DNA from: Deltaproteobacteria bacterium | GTDB lineage: Bacteria > Desulfobacterota > DSM-4660 > Desulfatiglandales > HGW-15 | Assembly: GCA_019307745.1 (NCBI GenBank) | Contig: JAFDJA010000004.1 | Span: forward strand, 1 to 40,047 | DNA length: 40,047 nt | Direction: 5' to 3' | In this document: piece by piece, positions 33,190-40,047 of the stretch | Layout of the letters: each line of letters begins with the position of its first letter | How positions within the stretch are numbered: position 1 is the stretch's first letter | Position numbers and translations under genes: made by a program | The notes under the pieces: generated by a model | Told to the model about the DNA's origin: nothing | Database searches by the model: none | What the model saw: only the letters and a program-made list of their open reading frames with translations

Positions 33190-34389
33190 TCAATACTTGA
33201 ACATGCCATTTTCATATATAATTTTCTTTTTTCCTGAAATCAAGTGAGCAGTGACCGTCTTCTTTTCGGTATTAACAAGATCCCAGTGCAGTGCAGAATC
33301 GTTAAAACCAAGCTCTGTCTTCCGTTTACCTGTGAGCTTTGAGGGATCACCATCATAGGTATCTGAATAGGATGACCCAACAGCCAAATGACAATTACCG
33401 TATCGACCACCAAAGTTTTCATCATACAGGGTATTCGCCATAAATCTGTTGATTTTAGAAAATCTCTTATCTGTTAGAGAAAACTCCCCGATCCTTGCAG
33501 CTCCTTCATCCATGGTCAGCTGTTTTCGGAGAAAATTCTCACCTGTCTTGGCATTTATCCCAACTGCTCTACCTTTCTTAAACTCCAGCATAACATTTTC
33601 TACATAGTTCCCATTTCTATAAGATGGCTGATCCGCAAAATAAAAACCTGTTGTCCCTCTCCAGTCTGGAGAGATAAAAAGCTCAAAACTTGGAATATTA
33701 TGGCCTGAAATCCCAATCCACTTCCTTTTTTTACCTGGCGTGATCATCAGGTCCGTATTACTGGATTCAACGATAAAATGTCTTACATCCATACTGTTAA
33801 TCCATTTTTTTATGGATATGGCATTCCTAAAGATCGTCTTCCATTCACTGACAGGATCTTTTTTATTCAGATAACAGGCCTTGACAACCTGTGATGTATA
33901 CTGCTTCATAGTAAGTCCGGCCTGTCTGGCCGGTTCTGGGGTTGGAAGCATACAAAGGGTCCAGCCGAATTGCCCTCTCTCCTCCCGCTTAAACAATAAA
34001 TCCTTCATTGGTTTCCTTGCAATAGCTGTTTTGCTAATCCTCTTGGGATCTATATGACCTAGATGCGTAAGAGAATCCGGGGCATTAAGATATATACTGC
34101 CATTAAGATTTTTATAAAATTCCTCTTCACCTGGTGGATGAAAAACAAGCTGTCTGTTATTTGCCAGTTCAAAAAAATTCAGATCCATCTGAACAGTAGA
34201 AGTGACCCTTAGCACAGGATTCAATCCCATATTCAGAATCTTTGCTTGCAGGATCTCGGCCAGATTTAAGGCTGCAGGATCATATCTCATCAGTATCACA
34301 TCATTTTTTTTATACCTCTTAGTTCGCGCTGCCTTAAGCCCCCATATCAGGACATCCGCATATCTTTCCATTTGTATCCTAGTAAACAT
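33190..34389 (-). CDS. M29-family (thermophilic-type) metallo-aminopeptidase
   Basis: This protein resembles aminopeptidase T/AmpS, a cytosolic dimetal exopeptidase. Likely ligand regions are visible: GHNIPSFELFISPDW (Glu), DEGAARIGEFSLTD (Glu), YGNCHLAVGSSYSDTY (His and Tyr) and LHWDL (HxD). The length, about 400 residues, fits the family. The ORF track starts at a GTG (34434), but GGAGG lies 10 bases before the ATG beginning MFTRIQMERYA. That start also matches the family N-terminus, so I use 34389 (399 aa). It stands alone on the minus strand. Confidence 0.85.
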   Translation of the reverse strand: MFTRIQMERYADVLIWGLKAARTKRYKKNDVILMRYDPAALNLAEILQAKILNMGLNPVLRVTSTVQMDLNFFELANNRQLVFHPPGEEEFYKNLNGSIYLNAPDSLTHLGHIDPKRISKTAIARKPMKDLLFKREERGQFGWTLCMLPTPEPARQAGLTMKQYTSQVVKACYLNKKDPVSEWKTIFRNAISIKKWINSMDVRHFIVESSNTDLMITPGKKRKWIGISGHNIPSFELFISPDWRGTTGFYFADQPSYRNGNYVENVMLEFKKGRAVGINAKTGENFLRKQLTMDEGAARIGEFSLTDKRFSKINRFMANTLYDENFGGRYGNCHLAVGSSYSDTYDGDPSKLTGKRKTELGFNDSALHWDLVNTEKKTVTAHLISGKKKIIYENGMFKY

Positions 34390-34880
34390 CAATGTCTTGC
34401 CTCCGTACTGATCATAGAACTTCTTCCTCAACACAATACATATCCAAAGAAATCTGATTGAATTAAACAGATCCCGACACTAGCACACAAAAAATCACAG
34501 GTCCAGAGAGCTCTGCAAACAGATAAAGAAGTAAGGAGTATCTGCGCAAAAAAGTCTTTAAAACAGGCTAAAATTTTGAGCAATCGTGTCAAAATCCTGA
34601 CACACAAACAAATCCTTAACATCCATTTTTATATTTCATGAGTCTACTTTTCAGACTAATACCATTATCTTCCTCTAAAATAGATTATTTTAAGACGAAG
34701 CTATTGCCACAATGAGGATAATAGATAGAAATTTTCAAAAAAATAACATTGGCATGAATCACGCTGATCTAATATGAAAAAGGGTAGAAAAAGTATACAC
34801 CCTGATTATATATTCTTTATGCACTCTAACCTGATTTAAAGAAACAGATCAATATCTGTTTGTAAGGAAACAGGAAATAA
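34390..34880. other. Gene-free divergent region between the M29 peptidase and the histidine kinase
   Basis: About 490 AT-rich bases. TTGGCATGAATCACGCT near 34749-34766 keeps the GG-N10-GC spacing of a sigma54 promoter but departs from consensus in the -12 half, so I do not call it. No RNA gene is recognised. Confidence 0.35.
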
Positions 34881-37800
34881 ATGGCAGCAACAGTCAAAAT
34901 AAAAAATATTGTCCCCTTGACACTTTCTATCATTATAATTCTGACCCTATGCTTTATGTGCTTTCTGGGGTGGCATGATTACAATGAAGTTAAAAACACT
35001 ATGGTCTATAATAAACAGAAAGAGTCCCTTGCAAATGCCAAGATCGCGGCAAGAGGGATTGAAGCATACATACGAAACATAGTCCCTGACCTGTACAGAC
35101 TTTCCGAGTGGAAAGAAATAGACAACCAAAACCCTAGAAGGCTTCAAAACGAGTTAATGAGAAAATATTCCTCTGGCAATGACTCCTCTGCCTATATTAC
35201 TGATCTGGGGTGGGAGCGAAATTATAGATTGAAATATTTTGGAATAATTAATGGCAATGGAATCCTGGAGGCTGGTGTAAACACCGCCAAAAAAGGAAAC
35301 CCGCTTAATTTTGGTGAAGATTTCATAAATAACCCTGATCCTATAAAAAGGCAATTATTCAGCATACCAACAACAACAGGTAAATTTTATATTTCTGGAA
35401 TGGATGACGATACTTCAGGATACCAATTCTGGATGAGCATGCCGAGTCAAAGTAACTCCGTTAAGACCGCTTCAGGTGTGATAATCGCATGTATTGATCC
35501 TAATGAGATTTTTTCCAGATTTATTAAAATAATTAAATCAGAAGAAACCAATTATACCTGGATACTTGATGAAAGCGGGAAAATATTAATCCATCCGATA
35601 ATGGACCTCATTGGTAAAAACATCGTGGATGTCCTGATGGAAACCACTATTACTGAAGAAGCCAATATTGAAATAGGCAATATCCTGGAAAAGATGACCA
35701 CAGATCAGGAAGGTATTGCTATCTACCATCCTCCCTGGAGACCCGATGAAAGAGAGATCATCGCCTTTGCCCCTGTTCATATCGGGGTTCAACGATGGAC
35801 AGTGGCAGTTTCCACTGATTATTCCAATACAGCACTAATAATTGATAAACACTCAAGGAATATATTTGGGATAGCAGGATTTGTTCTTCTGATATTAGGT
35901 GGAATCACTTTCTATACAATCAAGTCAAGAAAGGAGACAGCAAATTTTAAGGCAAAGGCCGAGTACCTGAAACAGCTGGCAGACTCATCAAACGCCCTTC
36001 GCGAGAGTGAAGAGAGATCCCGTATGATCTTTGATCATGCGGGATTTGCCATTTCCCTTACTGATGCAACAACAGGTAAAATAATCTCATTCAATAAAAA
36101 AGCCCATGAAATCCTGGGATATACCCATGAGGAATATTCACGGCTTATATTAGAAGAGATTCAATACAAAGAAAATCTCGAAGAGCGCAAAGTACATATA
36201 AAAAAGATAACAGAAAAGGGATCGGATACCTTTGAGACACAGTTCAAGACGAAGACGGGAAAATTAAAGGATATTCTTATCAGTACCGTGCCCGTAAAAA
36301 TAGATGGCAAAGATTATCTTCAAGACATCTACATTGATATAACACACCGAAAAAGACTTGAAAATGAATTCATTAAATCCAAAGAAGAGGCAGATAAGGC
36401 AAAAGAGGAGGCAATAAAGGCCAGAATGGAGGCAGAGTCCGCAAACCTTGCGAAGGGTTCATTCCTTGCTAATATGAGCCATGAAATCAGAACACCAATG
36501 AACGGGGTACTTGGTTTTACAGAGGCCCTGTTTGATACAAAGCTAAATGATATACAGCTTGATTATGTAAAAATAATAAAACAGAGCGGTCAGGTATTGC
36601 TTTCCCTGATAGATGATATCCTTGATATATCGAAAATTGAGGCCGAACAGTTTAATCTTGAATCCATTGAATTTGATCCTGAGCTAATAGCATATGATGT
36701 ATGCAATCTGATTCGTCCCAAAATTATCAATGAAGACGTTGAACTGCTCTGCCGTATAGATCCGGAAATCCCATCCTTTGTGATAGGAGATCCCCACAGG
36801 GTGAGACAAGTGCTGTTTAATCTGATGGGTAATGCCGCTAAATTCACAACAGATGGTGAAATTGTACTTTCAATTGATCTCGAACGTGAAGAAAATAATA
36901 GAGTGAAATTTCATATACAGATCAAAGACACTGGCATTGGAATACCGGAAGACAAGCTGGAGCACATATTTGAACTCTTTACACAAAGCGATGCCTCCAC
37001 TACGAGAAAATTTGGTGGTACAGGACTGGGACTCTCCATTTGCAAACAGATAGCAGGGCTCATGGATGGTGATGTGTGGGCTGAGAGAAATGTAAATCGT
37101 GGATACCCAAGAGAAAATAATTCAGAGGCTAATTCAATTAGACCAGGGAGTATATTTCATTTCACTGCCTGGTTTACAAAAACAGAAAATAAAGAGCATA
37201 ATAAAACAGCAGAGTCTGTCTCATTAAGAGACAAAAGTGCTCTTATTGTAGATGACAACCTGACCAACCTGAAAATCATCACTCAAATCTTAGAAGGGGT
37301 TGGAATGAAGACTACTGCCCTCCTGCAGCCAGATAAGGCAATCCCGGCATTAAAAGAGGCTGCTGAAACAGGGAAAAGTTTTGATATAGCTATACTGGAT
37401 ATTCTGATGCCGGTTGTCAGTGGATATGACTTGGCAAAAGAGATCCGAGGCAAAGAGTCGCCTTTTTCCTCAATACCCTTGCTCGCTTTTTCAGCATCAA
37501 TTGAACGCAATGTGCAGAAATCACAGAAAGCGGGATTTAACGGGTTCCTACCCAAACCTGTTCCCAGAAAGAAGCTTCTCAACATGATAGAAGAACTGAT
37601 TAGTGAAAAAAAAGAAAAAAAAGAGAAAAACATTCGGGAATCCATTATAACCCAGCATTCTATCAGAGAAAAAGCAAAACATTCTATCCGCATACTCCTG
37701 GCTGAGGACAATGTAGTAAACCAAAAACTGGCAACAATGATGCTGAAAAAAGCTGGATATATTGTAAAAATTGCCAATGACGGTAAAGAGGCCCTGGATA

Positions 37801-38066
37801 TATACACATTATCACCTGCAAATTATGACCTGATCCTGATGGATGTCCAGATGCCTGTAATGGATGGAATGGAATCAACAAAAACAATAAGGCAATGGGA
37901 AACAAATTCCGGCAAGAAATCAATAAGGATACCTATAATTGCAATGACAGCACATGCCATGAAAGGCGATAAGGATAAATGCCTTGAGGTTGGTATGGAT
38001 GATTATATTACAAAACCTATCAAACGTGAGATAGTCTATTCAGTTCTTGAAAAATGGGTCCTTTGA
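34881..38066 (+). CDS. Hybrid sensor histidine kinase with extracytoplasmic Cache sensor, PAS and two receiver domains
   Basis: This membrane-bound sensor has TM1 (about 13-32), an extracytoplasmic Cache-type region (about 40-315: WILDESGKILIHP...GVQRWTVAVSTDYS), TM2 (about 328-348) and a PAS domain (about 370-490). A coiled linker (KEEADKAKEEAIKARMEAE) leads to HisKA with NMSHEIRTPMNG (phospho-His534). The HATPase_c shows NLMGNAAKFT, DTGIGIPEDKL and GTGLGLSI. Two receivers follow, with Asp840 (LDILMP) and Asp988 (MDVQMP). No HPt domain or DNA-binding output is present, so phosphate must pass to a separate partner. AGGAAATAA precedes the ATG. The ligand cannot be told from sequence. Confidence 0.93.
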   Translation: MAATVKIKNIVPLTLSIIIILTLCFMCFLGWHDYNEVKNTMVYNKQKESLANAKIAARGIEAYIRNIVPDLYRLSEWKEIDNQNPRRLQNELMRKYSSGNDSSAYITDLGWERNYRLKYFGIINGNGILEAGVNTAKKGNPLNFGEDFINNPDPIKRQLFSIPTTTGKFYISGMDDDTSGYQFWMSMPSQSNSVKTASGVIIACIDPNEIFSRFIKIIKSEETNYTWILDESGKILIHPIMDLIGKNIVDVLMETTITEEANIEIGNILEKMTTDQEGIAIYHPPWRPDEREIIAFAPVHIGVQRWTVAVSTDYSNTALIIDKHSRNIFGIAGFVLLILGGITFYTIKSRKETANFKAKAEYLKQLADSSNALRESEERSRMIFDHAGFAISLTDATTGKIISFNKKAHEILGYTHEEYSRLILEEIQYKENLEERKVHIKKITEKGSDTFETQFKTKTGKLKDILISTVPVKIDGKDYLQDIYIDITHRKRLENEFIKSKEEADKAKEEAIKARMEAESANLAKGSFLANMSHEIRTPMNGVLGFTEALFDTKLNDIQLDYVKIIKQSGQVLLSLIDDILDISKIEAEQFNLESIEFDPELIAYDVCNLIRPKIINEDVELLCRIDPEIPSFVIGDPHRVRQVLFNLMGNAAKFTTDGEIVLSIDLEREENNRVKFHIQIKDTGIGIPEDKLEHIFELFTQSDASTTRKFGGTGLGLSICKQIAGLMDGDVWAERNVNRGYPRENNSEANSIRPGSIFHFTAWFTKTENKEHNKTAESVSLRDKSALIVDDNLTNLKIITQILEGVGMKTTALLQPDKAIPALKEAAETGKSFDIAILDILMPVVSGYDLAKEIRGKESPFSSIPLLAFSASIERNVQKSQKAGFNGFLPKPVPRKKLLNMIEELISEKKEKKEKNIRESIITQHSIREKAKHSIRILLAEDNVVNQKLATMMLKKAGYIVKIANDGKEALDIYTLSPANYDLILMDVQMPVMDGMESTKTIRQWETNSGKKSIRIPIIAMTAHAMKGDKDKCLEVGMDDYITKPIKREIVYSVLEKWVL

Positions 38067-38310
38067 GGAGTTTCAAATAAAATACTAATAGCTGACCTTT
38101 CAGTTCTTTTTTTCTGCTATTATGCGTCTCTCTTTCTATCATCACAATTGACAAAATTTATCATTTTCTATAATTTACAGATTCTTTCATATAGTTTTCT
38201 AATGTGACGCAGATATCCTCAACTGGTCCAGGGAAAACCGTTCCACAAATCCTCAAGAGGATAGAAAACTCTTACATAACCCTAAATCCAGACATAAAAG
38301 CAGGCATAAT

Positions 38311-39717
38311 ATGAAAAAGATATCCAGAATATGGGTCATGATTATCACTTCTGCCTTATTTTTATCATTAACTGCGTGTCAAACCTTGCTTGGCCACAAA
38401 GAACCCATTCCTGACTGGGTTAATAATAGGCCTGTTGATGATTCCTATTATACTGGAATAGGAGGATCCTCCACAAACGACAGGGCAGTAGATATGATAA
38501 CGGCAAAGTCACGGGCAAAAAGGGATCTTGCATCATCAATATCATCAAAAGTGCAAAGTGAACTCTCCATAATTGCCCAGGAGATAACAGAGAAATCCGC
38601 ATCCGCGGGTAATAATGCCATCTCTTTCTCCACTAAGTCAGTTGAACATGTAATATTTGAGACTGTTGAACAAAACCTGAAAAACATCGAAACAGTAAGT
38701 GATTTTTATTCAGAAAAAGATGGTTACTGGATCTTTCTCCGTCTAAACAAGGCAGAATGGGCTCTGATACAACGGAAGGAAATGGCTGCCCTGCAGGACA
38801 GAGTTAATATGATTATTGGAGATGCTGCCACAAATTCATCTCAGAGTATTGCAAAAAGACTTTCTGTACTAAGTAAAGCGCTTAACCTCCTTTCAGAATC
38901 CCCTTATAAGATTATGCTCGAGGGAGAGATCGATGGAAGGCGTGGCCGCCTTTTTGACATTATTGAAAACATGATCATTGACCTGACAAGCAGCCTTTCA
39001 ATTATTATTTCCGACTCAAAGCTGGTGATAGAATCAGGCAGGAGTGCAAAATTCTCAGTCAATATTAGAACGAATATGGCTTGCGAACCAGGCCCTTTAC
39101 CTGCAGTACTGATTGAAAAAGAGAGTGGAAAAAGACTACTCAAGCTAAATACAGATAATATGGGCAATTATTCCGGGGAGATAAGTTTTAAAGACCTGCC
39201 ACTTGGAAAAAACGGGCTCATTGTTATGCTGGATATGTATGGACTGGGGATTGATGAAGAGCAGATGCTTAATCAGATACCCCACGAACAGCAGGAATTA
39301 ATAATTGATAATCAGCAGATAAACACAAAATTGAGTATTAAGGTTACCGGAGATCTGTTTTCAGAGCTTGATGAAGAAAGGGTCTACAGCATTATGAAGG
39401 CACTGCTTATGAAAAAAATCCCTGTTATTAAGATCTCAGAAGCTGATGAAAAAATTACATTTATTATCAATGTTGAACTGGGCCTGCGTGGCATTGCACC
39501 TAATGATATGAACCCTTTCTATTTTCTGCATGAAACAGCCAGAATCTCTGTCATAAGAAACAACCGAACCATATTCACATACCAGAGTTCAGAACATCGT
39601 GACGGAGGACTCCACTGGACACAGGCCCATAACAAGGCAATGGAAATGGTTTTTCAGGAGATTGAAATTGATCAGAACTTTATTAACGGCATTACTAGTG
39701 TGTTCACTTTTGAATAG
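38311..39717 (+). CDS. LPP20-family lipoprotein
   Basis: The signal peptide ends in lipobox SLTAC (Cys about residue 23). The mature N-terminal part, IPDWVNNRP..DDSYYTGIGGS followed by AKSRAKRDLASSISSKVQSE, is the LPP20 domain found in outer-membrane-associated lipoproteins of epsilon- and deltaproteobacteria. The C-terminal ~250 residues include a beta-rich section and a segment containing INVELGLRGIAPN, with no recognised function. Residue 2 of the mature protein is Gln, compatible with outer-membrane sorting. It has 468 residues. A weak AGG lies 7-9 bases upstream. It begins 244 bases after the kinase gene, so it is probably a separate unit. Confidence 0.8.
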   Translation: MKKISRIWVMIITSALFLSLTACQTLLGHKEPIPDWVNNRPVDDSYYTGIGGSSTNDRAVDMITAKSRAKRDLASSISSKVQSELSIIAQEITEKSASAGNNAISFSTKSVEHVIFETVEQNLKNIETVSDFYSEKDGYWIFLRLNKAEWALIQRKEMAALQDRVNMIIGDAATNSSQSIAKRLSVLSKALNLLSESPYKIMLEGEIDGRRGRLFDIIENMIIDLTSSLSIIISDSKLVIESGRSAKFSVNIRTNMACEPGPLPAVLIEKESGKRLLKLNTDNMGNYSGEISFKDLPLGKNGLIVMLDMYGLGIDEEQMLNQIPHEQQELIIDNQQINTKLSIKVTGDLFSELDEERVYSIMKALLMKKIPVIKISEADEKITFIINVELGLRGIAPNDMNPFYFLHETARISVIRNNRTIFTYQSSEHRDGGLHWTQAHNKAMEMVFQEIEIDQNFINGITSVFTFE

Positions 39718-39935
39718 ATGATATGTACAAAATTTACTCTATGAAACCCATCTAAAATGTGATATGCAGAACCACTAAATTATTGATAATTTCAAGGAAG
39801 GCTTCAAATATCCATACATCAAAATACTCAAAATCATCCTGTTTTCATAGGTTGGCCATACTGAAAACCGGGTTTATTACTAATTCAATTCAATTTTACC
39901 AAAACAGATATCAACAAATTTCAAGGAGCTAAAAG

Positions 39936-40047
39936 ATGGTAAAGGATAATTCAAAATCAAAAAAAAGGATTTTCATTTTGATAACTGCCACAGTACTGCT
40001 TATTGCGGGCAGTCTCATAACAATTGCCGGGCTTGGTGAAGACGAGT
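39936..40047 (+). CDS. Start of an exported or membrane protein, truncated by the window end
   Basis: An ATG at 39936 has AAGGAG 7 bases upstream. The frame reads MVKDNSKSKKRIFILITATV and continues LLIAGSLITIAGLGEDE to the last base. A basic start plus an 18-residue hydrophobic core indicates a signal peptide or N-terminal anchor. It is absent from the ORF track because only 37 codons fall in the window. It is 218 bases downstream of the LPP20 gene on the same strand. Confidence 0.7.
   Translation, partial: MVKDNSKSKKRIFILITATVLLIAGSLITIAGLGEDE

Noticed and set aside
34749-34766. Possible sigma54 promoter upstream of the hybrid histidine kinase
   Set aside because: The GG-N10-GC spacing is kept, but the -12 element (ACGCT for TTGCW) deviates too far and the consensus is short enough to occur by chance.
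37283-37807. 174-residue minus-strand ORF opposite the receiver domains
   Set aside because: It is Ser/Ile/Phe-rich shadow sequence from the complementary strand of the histidine kinase receivers.
1-40047. CRISPR arrays, insertion sequences, prophage or integrase genes
   Set aside because: No regularly spaced repeats, transposase or integrase motifs, or phage structural genes were seen on either strand.

Overview
The window looks like chromosomal DNA from an anaerobic member of the Desulfobacterota (the former Deltaproteobacteria, probably a sulfate-reducing or acetogen-like lineage). The main evidence is a cluster encoding split methylenetetrahydrofolate reductase (metF, metV) with heterodisulfide-reductase-type electron-transfer proteins (hdrC, hdrB, a double-flavin hdrA and mvhD). 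Supporting evidence is use of UGA as selenocysteine, FGE-fold, DUF1566 and arylsulfotransferase-like secreted proteins, and two outer-membrane-type lipoproteins. Base composition is moderate and even. I see no insertion sequence, phage module, CRISPR array or rRNA. The genus cannot be told from this window.

Layout. 1-2.7 kb: a PlsB-type acyltransferase whose frame is open to the left edge, then three small minus-strand genes (a membrane peptide, a conserved hypothetical and a Cys-containing mini-protein). 3.1-10.2 kb: metF-hdrC-hdrB-hdrA-mvhD-metV, all on the plus strand, apparently one operon that ends at a hairpin shared with a convergent tRNA-Leu(UAA). 10.5-14.7 kb: a short orphan ORF with a strong ribosome binding site, then a full-length minus-strand hrpA helicase. 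14.8-21.5 kb: a minus-strand operon of three large secreted proteins (FGE-fold/SMP-30 fusion, tandem arylsulfotransferase-like protein, double DUF1566 protein). All three end in the same EF-hand/dockerin-like module, and a strong terminator follows. 22.0-24.8 kb: htpG and djlA (chaperones), minus strand, with a terminator. 24.9-30.1 kb: plus-strand PBP1A-type peptidoglycan synthase, an overlapping TPR-type lipoprotein, and fxsA. 30.2-30.65 kb: a gene-free stretch with an inverted repeat, a good sigma70-type promoter and a strong terminator, which I read as a candidate non-coding RNA gene. 30.9-34.4 kb: minus-strand dinB, a YprB-like RNase H-fold exonuclease and an M29 aminopeptidase. 34.9-40.0 kb: a large hybrid histidine kinase, an LPP20-type lipoprotein and the start of a further exported or membrane protein cut by the window end.

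How the genes work together. The metF-hdr-mvhD-metV genes match the known MetFV-HdrABC-MvhD type of complex, in which methylene-THF reduction in the Wood-Ljungdahl pathway is coupled through flavin and Fe-S centres of Hdr to other electron carriers. The most important correction to the ORF track is that mvhD is not broken. ORF 8962..9231 stops at a UGA exactly where the family has a conserved Cys. The frame continues to 9459 with conserved sequence, and a hairpin with the geometry of a bacterial SECIS element lies just after the UGA, so this is a selenoprotein of 165 residues. The secreted trio probably forms an extracytoplasmic assembly through its common C-terminal module. The PBP1A gene and the overlapping lipoprotein gene may form a synthase-activator pair comparable in logic to PBP1A-LpoA, but that is inference.
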